The notes under the pieces are model-generated. The model worked only from the letters and a program-made list of their open reading frames with translations, did not search any database and was not told where the DNA came from. From Symsagittifera roscoffensis (lineage: Eukaryota; Xenacoelomorpha; Acoela; Convolutidae), in assembly GCF_963678635.1 (NCBI RefSeq), contig NC_087062.1:38094518-38158517 (forward strand): a stretch of 64,000 nt of DNA. Direction: 5' to 3'. The position numbers and the translations under genes were made by a program. Within the stretch, counting starts at the first letter, position 1. Each line of letters starts with the position of its first letter. Positions 9,161 through 20,700 of this stretch are shown one piece after another.

Positions 9161-9604
9161 TTTTTGTTTGTCAAATGATCCGGGGTATGGTGAGATTTTT
9201 ATACTTTAGGCTAATTAAAATCTTCATTTTGTTACTTTAGGCTAAGTTATCAAATTTGTTTTGGGGGTATTCGTGGTCTGAGTTGGGGAAATATTGTTGA
9301 TCTTTGGGTTATTAGATAAGGGAGGGGTACGGTATTATGGTGATATTTATTTTAGCTGTCAAGTTGGAGTGATTTGCTTATTTTTGACCTGGAGGTTGTA
9401 AAGTTATAGTTAGAGATGTGCCTGGAGTTCTAGATTATTCGTCTAATTGATCTTAGTTTGAGTTAGAGAAAGTGGCGGATTGGATGAATCCTATTGGTCT
9501 ATTTTGAACTAGAATTATTGCGTACTTGTGAGCATGTTATTTTGAAAAATTGAAATGAAAAATGTTACGGAGGTTTCAAGATTGTGAAGTATGAAATCTT
9601 AAAA
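9161..9604 (-). other. E1 pol-to-small-ORF intergenic region
   Basis: About 440 bp without a supported ORF. It contains a 13-bp direct repeat (TACTTTAGGCTAA on the plus strand) at 9202-9214 and 9233-9245. A splice acceptor for the downstream messages would be expected about here, but none can be chosen by eye. Confidence 0.5.
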
Positions 9605-12600
9605 TTACTTTTTAAATTCTACTTTCTTTAATATTTTAGATTGGGGGATGAACATTTTGTAGTTTTTACGTGGTTGATTTCGGAGTCTTGTTGTTTTTCT
9701 ATGTTCAGATTTGTCTATTTCTTCTTGGGGTATTATTTGTTCTGTCATTTTTCTATTTTTTCTTTGTTTTGGAGATTCTTTATGGTTTTGTGTATTGTTT
9801 TTGGTGGCGGTTGGTTTTGTGTTTTGATTTTCGGTGGGGTTATCATTTTGTTCTGTGTTTTTCAGATGTGGTTCATTTTGAATGATTTTTAATCCTGTGA
9901 AAGAATATAATTGAGTTAATTCGCGGAGTGCGTATTTTTTTGGGTAATAAGGTAATAGGTTGTTTCGATGTTGAACGATTTCTTTTTTGTTTGAGTCGGT
10001 AATTTTATATGTGACATCAGTGGGTTTTGCAATTATTTGGTATGGTCCTTTTCGAAGGGGTTGTAATTTTTTAGAAATTCCTTTTTGAGTATTAAAATTA
10101 GGTATTAAAACAAATGTTCCAATTTTTAAATCGGAGGCTGGTGTAAAACGTGAATTGATTTGTTCATTGATGTTTTGTCTTTGTAATAACTTTTTTGTTA
10201 TTTTTTGATAAATTTCATTGTGTTTTTTATCTCTATTTAGAATCCATTCGGTGTGTGTACCGGAGGCTAGTTTAAGAATTTGTGGGTGATGAAAATGATC
10301 TTCATCATGTGTATGTAAAGGTAGGTTATAACAAATTGAGTCTTTATTTGGTTGACAATAACCTTGTGCGTTTTTATGAGAATTTGCTGTAAACATTATT
10401 GGTTTGCGTGGCTTTTGGTTAAAAACCATTTCGTATGGTGACATTCCTAAAGTTGTCGTTATTTGTGAATTATATGCTAAGGGAAATAATTTTACATCTG
10501 CTGACCATTCGGTATATTTTGTATCATTTCCGTTGATGATACATCTAAGATATTCTTGTAATGAACGGTTCATACCTTCGACTAAGCCGTTTGTCCAAGG
10601 TGCATGAGATGTACGTGGTTTGTGTTTAATGTTATATAAATGACATAGTGTGATAATTTCATTATTTATGAATTCTGTACCGTTGTCTGTAACTAAAATT
10701 TCTGGTAGTCCGAATTTTGCTATCCAGTGTTCATAGAGTGTTGTGTAAGCGTAATAAGCGTTACAATGTGGTACTGGGTTAAGTGCTACATAATGTGTAA
10801 ATGCGTCAACAATTACCATAATGTAGGAGTTTCCTTCTGATGAGGGTGAAATTGGTCCCTTAGTATCAAATGAGATACGATGGTTAAAGTACAAACTTTG
10901 TCCTTTAAAATCTTGTTTTTGTGCTATTTGTTTTTGATTTGGGTAAGGTTTATTTAGTTGACATACTATACAATCATTGCATAGTACTTTTATCCAAATT
11001 GGTGCATTTGGGAAGTAAAAATTTTGTATAAAATTTGAATATGTTTTTTCTGATCCAGAGTGTCCTTTAATATTTTGTGTATGTGAAATATTAAAAGCTA
11101 TAAGAATCATACTTAAAGGGAGACATGGAACTGTAGATTCATTCAGGTTATACTCTAAAAGGTCTGTATTTTCGTTAATTGTTGTGTTGTTAAATTTGCG
11201 AAAGTATCGGAGGAGTGTTTTGTTTCCTAGAATGGTTGAATCTGCTTTGATAGGTTTAGTTTTATATTTGTGCCATGATTTCAGTTGTCGAATTACTGGG
11301 TCAAGGTTTTGATATTGTTTCAGTGTTGAAATTGTAATTGTTTCTGTTGGGGGGAGAAAAATGTTTTCGATTTCTAATTTAGATAAGGGTATTGTGTCAA
11401 GTGGGTCGTGAAGGTCAAAAACTTGATTTATTGTGTATTTTGAATCATTTGTTTGTGGTCCTGATAAATTTATTTTATCAGTTAAATCTTCTTTTTCAAT
11501 TAGTGGAAAATGGTCTTTTTTAGGCGGGTGTTGTTTTGTTCGTTTTTGTTGGGTGTTATTTTTGATCCATTGAGAATATGGGATTGGTTTGAAAGTTGAT
11601 GTTCCAAGTAAATCAACTTCATAATGATTATTTTGACAATCTAAATAAAGTGGGAAATGTTGTAAATTATTTATTTGTGATTGTTCAATATCAGTTTTTA
11701 CTGCATATTTGCATTCCAATCGGGGTGATGTTTCGTTTTCTGCAAGGTAGAATTTTATGTTTTTGGGTATTTCAACTGTTGTTTTTCGTGTAAGTAATTC
11801 AGGTGGTGTATTTCGACTTAAGGTGTCTGGTAATGCAAGATTTTTTCCTGCAGTCCAAACTATATGTAAGTTTGGGAATTTCATTAGAATTAGTTGAAAT
11901 CTGTAAACTCGGTGGTTTGGGTTAGATTTTTGTGTAAAGAGAAAGATGATTGGTTTATGGTCTGTGAATAGAACTGTTGGATGTTTTGATCCAAGTATCA
12001 GAAATTCATATTCTGTCAGTGTATATATTATGGCTGTACATTCTCTCATTAGAGTTGAGAGTCGTAGCTCTGCTTGAGTGAATAATCGAGAATTTGCTGA
12101 TATGAGGTTCATTTTATTTGTACCATTATGTGATTGTAATAGTGCTGCACCGATGCCAAAGTTCGAAGCATCGCACTTTGCATAAAATGGTTGATTTGAG
12201 TCTGGAATTGTGTTTGAAATTTGTTCAGTTAAAAGTTTCTTTATGTCTTCAAATCGTGTTTGATGTTCTGTGTTCCATTCAAAATTATTTTGTTGTCTAA
12301 GGATGTTATAAAATGGTCGTAGATATAATTGCATTTTATAAACATATTTACTTAAAAAGTTTAACATTCCAAGAAATTCTTGGATTTTCTTTTTATTTGT
12401 TGGTGGTTGAAGTTTTTGAATAGCGTCAATGCGTGATTTCAATGGAGTGATTGTTTTTCTTTCTATATTATGTCCTAAGAATTTAACTCTTGTCAAAAAA
12501 AAGTGTGATTTATCGGGAGCGGCCTTCAGATTTTCGTTCTGAAGTATTTGGTGATATTTTTCTAAAACATTGAACATCTCGTCTTTTGTTTGTGATTGCA

Positions 12601-14392
12601 TAAAAACATCGTCTAAATAGGTGATTGCGTTTTTCTTGAGTATTAGTGGTCTAAAAATTTTGCTCATAAAAGCTGAAAATGCTGCTGGTCCTATGGATAT
12701 TCCATAGAATAAGCGGTTGAATTCATATTGTTGGTTTCCTATAACAAATTGTGTTAAACGTCGTGATTGTTCATCTAGTGGCATTTGATTGTATGCACTA
12801 TTCATATCGGCGGTTGTAAAGTATTTGCCGTTTATTTTTGTTAAAATAACTTGTATTGGTTCAATGGGCCAATTACATTTTGATTCATCTATGAGTGAAT
12901 TGAGGTATCTAGCGTCGAGAACGATTTTTAATGATTCTCCTTTAGCTAGAATGATAACAGGGTTGATGAATGTGTTGCCTTTTGGTTGTTCTTCTTTGTT
13001 TACTGGTGATATAATGTTGTATTGTTCTAAAATATCGAGTAATCTGTTCACTTTATCATGTAAGTGAATTGGTACTTTACTTGCTCTCTGTTTTTTGAAA
13101 ACTGCGTCTGGTTTTAACGGGAGATGTAGTGATGAACTGATTTTGCCAACATCGAATTTTGATGTTGCATAGACTGATGAATATTTAATGAGCTGTTTGG
13201 CTAATTTTTCGAATTCGTCTTGTGTTATTTGTGAATGTTGGAAATTAAACATTGTTAAAAATTTCTGTTGGTCCTCTGTGTAGTTACTTATGTTGAATGT
13301 AGGTTTGAAATATGGAGTTTTTGTGAAATAATCCGTATTTCTGTTTTCGTTACTTATTATATTATTTATAGATAATTCTTCATTAAGAATTGTAGATTGG
13401 CAAATATCTAGTAATTGGAGTATATTATTTACGCGATAGGCTTTTTCGTGTATTGGTGATATTGTAGCGTTGGTTTCGCAGTATCCTAAAAGTCCTAAAG
13501 GTAATGTTACTTGGTAAGGTGTGTTGTTATAGACATGTAAAGAAATGATATCGGAATTCGAATTTTTCAAATATTTTATGGATGAGATTGTGATTTTGAA
13601 AAATTTATGAATAGGTTTGAATTCAAATTCTGACATATAAAATTTTTGTTTGTTTTGTTCTTTATCATATTGGTGAACTTGTTTGATTGAAAAATTATAG
13701 ATATTTCCTGATAGTGGTTTTAGGTGTTTTCTTTGTTTGTTAAATATCGGGTAGAATTTTGAAAAGAATGGTGGTTGTTTATTTAATCTTTGAAAAAATG
13801 TTAAGGATGTTTCTTTTGTTTTTGTATATTTATCTTTGATTAATATTTTACTATTTAGTATGTTAATTGTTGGTATATACTTCGAAATAAATGGTATTCC
13901 AATGATATTATATTTAATGTCGGTGATATGGAATATTTGTTTAAATGGCTTATTTAAAATTTTGCTTTGTTCCATTGTTCTGGTGGGGAGGAGAAATAAT
14001 TGGATTTTTCCGTAGTTTATCAATGTTGATCCTTGTGCTGTTGCTAGTTTGCTGGAGGTTTCAAGAGGTGTTAGCTTTGGGTGTAAGGTTTTTATTTCAT
14101 TCCATGTGGGGATGTTTATTATGTTTGATTCTGCTCCTGAATCAATTAAAAAATCTATTTCAAGGTCTGGTGGTTGAAATTCTTTATTTCTTGGGCTTTC
14201 TAAGAGAAATGGTATTGTCCAAATTTTTTCTTTGGGTTGTTCTTTTTGTATATTTTGATAAATGTGGTTTGTATTCAAGCATTTTGTTTTGGTATTTTTA
14301 TTGGTTTGATCTGTAGTGTTAATCTCGTTTGTTTCTTGCGTCGTTGGTGTGGAATTTATGGGTGTAGTGTAATAATTTTGAAGAAATTCTGA
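9605..14392 (-). CDS. pol: E1 Pol: protease, reverse transcriptase, RNase H, integrase
   Basis: The frame is continuous with gag and begins directly after the gag UAA, with no ATG needed. Positions below are counted from a TTG codon at 14278. The protease has DSGA near residue 47. The RT has FTTADMNSAYNQ and YLDD near 555-558. RNase H follows, with CDASNFGIGAALL near 700 and TDHKPI. The integrase has an HHCC zinc site (H...GHSG...CIVC), then the catalytic triad D (SFDTKG), D (VTDNGTEF) and E (NGLVEGMN), then a C-terminal KGPYQI GPF/Y-type module. No chromodomain or dUTPase was seen. All key residues are present, so the enzyme set looks functional. The order PR-RT-RH-IN is that of Ty3/gypsy and retroviruses. 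A Lys/Asn/Thr/Glu-rich basic tail ends the protein. Confidence 0.95.
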   Translation of the reverse strand, partial: SEFLQNYYTTPINSTPTTQETNEINTTDQTNKNTKTKCLNTNHIYQNIQKEQPKEKIWTIPFLLESPRNKEFQPPDLEIDFLIDSGAESNIINIPTWNEIKTLHPKLTPLETSSKLATAQGSTLINYGKIQLFLLPTRTMEQSKILNKPFKQIFHITDIKYNIIGIPFISKYIPTINILNSKILIKDKYTKTKETSLTFFQRLNKQPPFFSKFYPIFNKQRKHLKPLSGNIYNFSIKQVHQYDKEQNKQKFYMSEFEFKPIHKFFKITISSIKYLKNSNSDIISLHVYNNTPYQVTLPLGLLGYCETNATISPIHEKAYRVNNILQLLDICQSTILNEELSINNIISNENRNTDYFTKTPYFKPTFNISNYTEDQQKFLTMFNFQHSQITQDEFEKLAKQLIKYSSVYATSKFDVGKISSSLHLPLKPDAVFKKQRASKVPIHLHDKVNRLLDILEQYNIISPVNKEEQPKGNTFINPVIILAKGESLKIVLDARYLNSLIDESKCNWPIEPIQVILTKINGKYFTTADMNSAYNQMPLDEQSRRLTQFVIGNQQYEFNRLFYGISIGPAAFSAFMSKIFRPLILKKNAITYLDDVFMQSQTKDEMFNVLEKYHQILQNENLKAAPDKSHFFLTRVKFLGHNIERKTITPLKSRIDAIQKLQPPTNKKKIQEFLGMLNFLSKYVYKMQLYLRPFYNILRQQNNFEWNTEHQTRFEDIKKLLTEQISNTIPDSNQPFYAKCDASNFGIGAALLQSHNGTNKMNLISANSRLFTQAELRLSTLMRECTAIIYTLTEYEFLILGSKHPTVLFTDHKPIIFLFTQKSNPNHRVYRFQLILMKFPNLHIVWTAGKNLALPDTLSRNTPPELLTRKTTVEIPKNIKFYLAENETSPRLECKYAVKTDIEQSQINNLQHFPLYLDCQNNHYEVDLLGTSTFKPIPYSQWIKNNTQQKRTKQHPPKKDHFPLIEKEDLTDKINLSGPQTNDSKYTINQVFDLHDPLDTIPLSKLEIENIFLPPTETITISTLKQYQNLDPVIRQLKSWHKYKTKPIKADSTILGNKTLLRYFRKFNNTTINENTDLLEYNLNESTVPCLPLSMILIAFNISHTQNIKGHSGSEKTYSNFIQNFYFPNAPIWIKVLCNDCIVCQLNKPYPNQKQIAQKQDFKGQSLYFNHRISFDTKGPISPSSEGNSYIMVIVDAFTHYVALNPVPHCNAYYAYTTLYEHWIAKFGLPEILVTDNGTEFINNEIITLCHLYNIKHKPRTSHAPWTNGLVEGMNRSLQEYLRCIINGNDTKYTEWSADVKLFPLAYNSQITTTLGMSPYEMVFNQKPRKPIMFTANSHKNAQGYCQPNKDSICYNLPLHTHDEDHFHHPQILKLASGTHTEWILNRDKKHNEIYQKITKKLLQRQNINEQINSRFTPASDLKIGTFVLIPNFNTQKGISKKLQPLRKGPYQIIAKPTDVTYKITDSNKKEIVQHRNNLLPYYPKKYALRELTQLYSFTGLKIIQNEPHLKNTEQNDNPTENQNTKPTATKNNTQNHKESPKQRKNRKMTEQIIPQEEIDKSEHRKTTRLRNQPRKNYKMFIPQSKILKKVEFKK

Positions 14393-17300
14393 TTAATTTT
14401 CATATATGTGTGATGAAAAGGGTTGTTCATATATGACAGATTCATAGTCATTTTCGACTTTTATCATATTGATAGAAAGAGTGTTTTCAGTATCACTTTC
14501 TGAATCTGATGATGTACAGTTTATTTGATTGAGTTGTAACGTATCAGTTACTGTGTCATCAATACCTGGAGGGTCTGATGTTGTTTCTGGGTTAGATTGT
14601 ACTTGATTGATTTGTCTTTGATGTTTAGGTGTACTACTTCTGTGGCGATTATTAGAATTATTATAGTTATTATTATTCCGGTGTGGTGATTGGGAATAAT
14701 TTCTATAACGATTATTATAACTTGGGTGTCGATTTTGTGAATTATTTCGCGATCTGTTTTGGTAATTATTGTTTTGTCTGTTATAGTTCGATCTATTATA
14801 TGAGTTATTCCTTGATTGATTGTTCGGGTAATTCTGGTTTCGGTTGTTTGAATAACTTCTATTTCGATTATAGGAGTAGTTTCTATTCCTTTTGTATGAT
14901 GAATTTCGTGATTGGTTGTTTGGATAGTAGTTATTTCTTGGTTGGGAATTAGATCTAGAAACAAATCGTTGTGTGTTTGAATTTGATCTGGAGTAGTTAT
15001 TTCGACTATTTGGTCTATTGTAGTGATTTTGTGATGAATTATACGTGTTTCTTCGTTCTGGTGATCTTCCTCTATAACTTGAGTTATATGGTGATTGATT
15101 TCTTGTATAATTTGTATTGTTCGGGAGTGGTTTTCCTGAACTGTTGTTGCTGTGGACTGTTTTGTTCGGTAGATTTTGATCTTTTTTCATGTATTGATAG
15201 AATGATTTATTTGGTTCTTTATATTTTTGAGGTTTATTTTGATTATCTTGCTGTTTTTGTCTACATTCGGAAATACTATGTCCGTATCGTCGGCAATAAT
15301 TACACCATTTTTTGAAAGATGGTTTGCCTTTAAAGTTTGGGTTCTTTTCGTAAATATTGAGTATTTCAGTGATTTTTTCAACGAGGTCTGTTTCTGATTC
15401 CTGTATATTATTAATATTAGTGGGAGTCGTTTCAATTCTGTTAACGTATTGTAATTTCAGATTTTCCGTTTCTTCTAGTTTCATCGTGATTTCTGCTTGT
15501 TCTAATTTGTCTACTAGTTTTCGAAAATCTAAATCGGGTTCTCGAATTGAAGAAGGATGTGATGCTCTCTTTTTTATTGCTATTTTCCTTAATTGTGGTG
15601 TTAAGGTCATCATTAAGATTTCTGTCATCTTTGTGTTTTTATAGTCATGTGTATTTAATGAATATGCTTTTCGAACTAGTGTTTCGATTCGTACTGCTAT
15701 TTGCTTGATGGTTTCGTTTGGTAATCTGCGAATTTCATTACATAAAACTCTTTGTTGTTGTTTGTTTCTTTCGGAGTCGAACATTTTTGAAAATTCTTGT
15801 GTAAATCTTTTCCAGTTTGATTTTATTTCTAGAGGTAGTACTGAAAACCATTTTTGGGCTGCGCCATCTAAGGTTGTTTGTATTAACGCTGTGCGTCGAT
15901 GTATCCAATTTTGATGTAGTGGCGTATTAATGGGTTCAGGTCCAATATTTAAAATCAGGTTTGCTGTTACTGCATTTAAATAATCTTCTACAGAGTATTC
16001 AGGGTCTGTTCCTGTGAAAACCATTAAAGGTTTGTTTGATGTTATTGATGATCCACCCATAAGGTATGGATTCATTGTCATTTGTAATGATTCTGCTGCA
16101 TTTGGCATTTGAGAAAAATTTGAAAGTTGGTTTCTTGTTATCTCATGTTGTTGGAGATAATATGGGAGTGGTATTTCATTTTGCATTTGTGATGCTTGAT
16201 ACGAGTGTGCAGTCATTGGATTTTGTTGTTGAATTGGTTGAAAAGATTGTGTATTAATTGGATTTTGTTGTTGAATTGGTTGTTGATTTTGTGCATCTAT
16301 TGGTTGTGGAGAAAAATTTCTAAGATTTGTACGTGTTCTCTGTATTCCTTGTCTACGATATTCTTGAGTATTTGGTGCAAATATATCTGGTTGTAAGAAA
16401 TCATCATCTGAGGATAAATAATCCATTTGATAAGATGTTTGTTTTTTATTTTTATTTTGTTGAAAAAATGGGTAATTTTCACTGTGATCCTGTGGAGGAT
16501 TTGTTTGGAAATTTATTGAATTAGGTTGGGTCATTGGGTTATCCCAATTTCGAGATCTTGTATATTGGTTAAAATTCCTTTGTGGTTGATTACATGTTTT
16601 TGATGGATGTGTATAATTATAATTATGGTCTGTAAAGTTGTTTCTAGTGAATGTTTTGCGTGTTTTTGATGGTATTGTCATGGGTCTGTATGTTTGGTAA
16701 TCCATATGTGAATATTTAGGGGCAACCGAAGGTTTAACGGTTGATTGTAAGGTTACCTGTGTTTGTGAAGGATTTGTATTTCTTGGTGTTGTTAAATTTG
16801 GGCGAATTGGTGAAATACTTTGTTGTGTAGTTGTTGTGTGTACAATTTCTTCATTTATGAAGTGTGATGGTGTCTGGATATCTTGTTGAGTAAGATTCCT
16901 AGTTCCATTGAGGTTTTCATTGTGTATGACTGTAGAGTTTAAACTATTATTTTGTGTATCGGGCAAAAATGTATTATAGTTTAATGGTGTTGCATCAATG
17001 GTTAATGGTATTACTTTTACATAATCTCTTATGTAAGATATCGTACTTATTGCTTGACTTGAGATTGATTGTGGAAAGCTTATAAATGCGGGATGAGACC
17101 ATTCGGGGTCCCAAACATAATCTGATTGTTCTGTGATAGCGGTATCATCGTTCGAGTTTTGGGGTCTAAAATTTTTTCTTGCTTGTGCAATTAAATCAAT
17201 ATTGTGTGTGAAGTAATCTATTATGAACCATGCCAAAATTTTTTGTAGATCGTGTTTTGTATGTTGTGAAACGTCGTCTTTCGTGAAATTTTCTTTAATG

Positions 17301-17772
17301 ATGTTTAAATAACTAGAGAGTAGTGTGATTTCATGTCGTACTCTTAAATGTTTAGATGTTTCTGTCGGTGAGACATTTGTTATTGGGATTTCGTTTTCTA
17401 ATATCGAAATATAACTATATATTATTGCGAAAACTTCATTGGTGAATATGGAGTTTGCTCTTTGTGAGTTTTGATATTGGATGCTTTTTATATATTCTGA
17501 AAAAACTTTTGAAAATTCTAAATCAAGATCGTCTGTTTGAATTGTATATTTTCTATTATTATGGTTTGGTGAGGTGAATTCTATGGAGTAGATTCCATAC
17601 TGTTGTGTTATGTTGCATATATCTTTTAAGTAGTGGTCTATGATTTGTCTTTTGATTTTTACATCTGGGAACTCTGTTTTACATGGACTGATTCCGGGTT
17701 CAAATAAATTTACGAGTAAATTTTGACAAAATATGTGTTGTCCTCTATCAGTATCTGCGTCTACTATAAAAG
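14179..17772 (-). repeat. gag tandem duplication, pol-proximal unit (3594 bp)
   Basis: This unit aligns without gaps to 17773-21366. About five substitutions were noticed by eye, including 14395 (stop versus Gln), and near 14876, 15778, 16324 and 16885. The length is 3 x 1198, so the frame is kept. It covers from the start of pol (up to codon ~34) back to gag codon 19. The junction at 17772/17773 shows almost no microhomology. Confidence 0.95.
14393..14395 (-). promoter_or_regulatory. Gag stop codon (UAA), putative readthrough site for Gag-Pol
   Basis: Gag and pol share one frame: 14393 and 9605 differ by a multiple of three, and the frame is open right up to this codon. The local reading is GAA AAT TAA TCA GAA. 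Pol has no ATG of its own close to its start, so suppression of this stop, as in gammaretroviruses (where the codon is UAG), is the simplest expression route. In the upstream duplicate the same codon is CAA (17987-17989). Confidence 0.7.
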
Positions 17773-20700
17773 ATTCTTTATTTCTTGGGCTTTCTAAGAG
17801 AAATGGTATTGTCCAAATTTTTTCTTTGGGTTGTTCTTTTTGTATATTTTGATAAATGTGGTTTGTATTCAAGCATTTTGTTTTGGTATTTTTATTGGTT
17901 TGATCTGTAGTGTTAATCTCGTTTGTTTCTTGCGTCGTTGGTGTGGAATTTATGGGTGTAGTGTAATAATTTTGAAGAAATTCTGATTGATTTTCATATA
18001 TGTGTGATGAAAAGGGTTGTTCATATATGACAGATTCATAGTCATTTTCGACTTTTATCATATTGATAGAAAGAGTGTTTTCAGTATCACTTTCTGAATC
18101 TGATGATGTACAGTTTATTTGATTGAGTTGTAACGTATCAGTTACTGTGTCATCAATACCTGGAGGGTCTGATGTTGTTTCTGGGTTAGATTGTACTTGA
18201 TTGATTTGTCTTTGATGTTTAGGTGTACTACTTCTGTGGCGATTATTAGAATTATTATAGTTATTATTATTCCGGTGTGGTGATTGGGAATAATTTCTAT
18301 AACGATTATTATAACTTGGGTGTCGATTTTGTGAATTATTTCGCGATCTGTTTTGGTAATTATTGTTTTGTCTGTTATAGTTCGATCTATTATATGAGTT
18401 ATTCCTTGATTGATTGTTCGGGTAATTCTGGTTTCGGTTGTTTGAATAACTTCTATTTCGATTATAGGAGTAGTCTCTATTCCTTTTGTATGATGAATTT
18501 CGTGATTGGTTGTTTGGATAGTAGTTATTTCTTGGTTGGGAATTAGATCTAGAAACAAATCGTTGTGTGTTTGAATTTGATCTGGAGTAGTTATTTCGAC
18601 TATTTGGTCTATTGTAGTGATTTTGTGATGAATTATACGTGTTTCTTCGTTCTGGTGATCTTCCTCTATAACTTGAGTTATATGGTGATTGATTTCTTGT
18701 ATAATTTGTATTGTTCGGGAGTGGTTTTCCTGAACTGTTGTTGCTGTGGACTGTTTTGTTCGGTAGATTTTGATCTTTTTTCATGTATTGATAGAATGAT
18801 TTATTTGGTTCTTTATATTTTTGAGGTTTATTTTGATTATCTTGCTGTTTTTGTCTACATTCGGAAATACTATGTCCGTATCGTCGGCAATAATTACACC
18901 ATTTTTTGAAAGATGGTTTGCCTTTAAAGTTTGGGTTCTTTTCGTAAATATTGAGTATTTCAGTGATTTTTTCAACGAGGTCTGTTTCTGATTCCTGTAT
19001 ATTATTAATATTAGTGGGAGTCGTTTCAATTCTGTTAACGTATTGTAATTTCAGATTTTCCGTTTCTTCTAGTTTCATCGTGATTTCTGCTTGTTCTAAT
19101 TTGTCTACTAGTTTTCGAAAATCTAAATCGGGTTCTCGAATTGAAGAAGGATGTGATGCTCTCTTTTTTATTGCTATTTTCCTTAATTGTGGTGTTAAGG
19201 TCATCATTAAGATTTCTGTCATCTTTGTGTTTTTATAGTCATGTGTATTTAATGAATATGCTTTTCGAACTAGTGTTTCGATTCGTACTGCTATTTGCTT
19301 GATGGTTTCGTTTGGTAATCTGCGAATTTCATTACATAAAACTCTTTGTTGTTGTTTGTTTCTTTCGGAGTCAAACATTTTTGAAAATTCTTGTGTAAAT
19401 CTTTTCCAGTTTGATTTTATTTCTAGAGGTAGTACTGAAAACCATTTTTGGGCTGCGCCATCTAAGGTTGTTTGTATTAACGCTGTGCGTCGATGTATCC
19501 AATTTTGATGTAGTGGCGTATTAATGGGTTCAGGTCCAATATTTAAAATCAGGTTTGCTGTTACTGCATTTAAATAATCTTCTACAGAGTATTCAGGGTC
19601 TGTTCCTGTGAAAACCATTAAAGGTTTGTTTGATGTTATTGATGATCCACCCATAAGGTATGGATTCATTGTCATTTGTAATGATTCTGCTGCATTTGGC
19701 ATTTGAGAAAAATTTGAAAGTTGGTTTCTTGTTATCTCATGTTGTTGGAGATAATATGGGAGTGGTATTTCATTTTGCATTTGTGATGCTTGATACGAGT
19801 GTGCAGTCATTGGATTTTGTTGTTGAATTGGTTGAAAAGATTGTGTATTAATTGGATTTTGTTGTTGAATTGGTTGTTGATTTTGTGCATCTATTGGTTG
19901 TGGAGAAAAATTTCTATGATTTGTACGTGTTCTCTGTATTCCTTGTCTACGATATTCTTGAGTATTTGGTGCAAATATATCTGGTTGTAAGAAATCATCA
20001 TCTGAGGATAAATAATCCATTTGATAAGATGTTTGTTTTTTATTTTTATTTTGTTGAAAAAATGGGTAATTTTCACTGTGATCCTGTGGAGGATTTGTTT
20101 GGAAATTTATTGAATTAGGTTGGGTCATTGGGTTATCCCAATTTCGAGATCTTGTATATTGGTTAAAATTCCTTTGTGGTTGATTACATGTTTTTGATGG
20201 ATGTGTATAATTATAATTATGGTCTGTAAAGTTGTTTCTAGTGAATGTTTTGCGTGTTTTTGATGGTATTGTCATGGGTCTGTATGTTTGGTAATCCATA
20301 TGTGAATATTTAGGGGCAACCGAAGGTTTAACGGTTGATTGTAAGGTTACCTGTGTTTGTGAAGGATTTGTATTTCTTGGTGTTGTTAAATTTGGGCGAA
20401 TTGGTGAAATACTTTGTTGTGTAGTTGTTGTGTGTACAATTTCTTCATTTATGAAGTGTGATGGTGTCTGGATATCTTTTTGAGTAAGATTCCTAGTTCC
20501 ATTGAGGTTTTCATTGTGTATGACTGTAGAGTTTAAACTATTATTTTGTGTATCGGGCAAAAATGTATTATAGTTTAATGGTGTTGCATCAATGGTTAAT
20601 GGTATTACTTTTACATAATCTCTTATGTAAGATATCGTACTTATTGCTTGACTTGAGATTGATTGTGGAAAGCTTATAAATGCGGGATGAGACCATTCGG

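Noticed and set aside
9641-14316. Plus-strand ORFs overlapping E1 pol and gag (for example 9641-9892, 12789-13067, 13945-14316, 14971-15315)
   Set aside because: They lie opposite a real, motif-bearing reading frame and consist of Phe/Leu/Val/Cys-rich text typical of the reverse of A-rich coding sequence. No start context or family supports them.
14548-14964. 138-codon minus-strand frame inside gag, repeated at 18142-18558
   Set aside because: It is a shifted frame through the Asn/Arg-rich gag tail and reads as Ile/Thr low-complexity. It is duplicated only because gag is.
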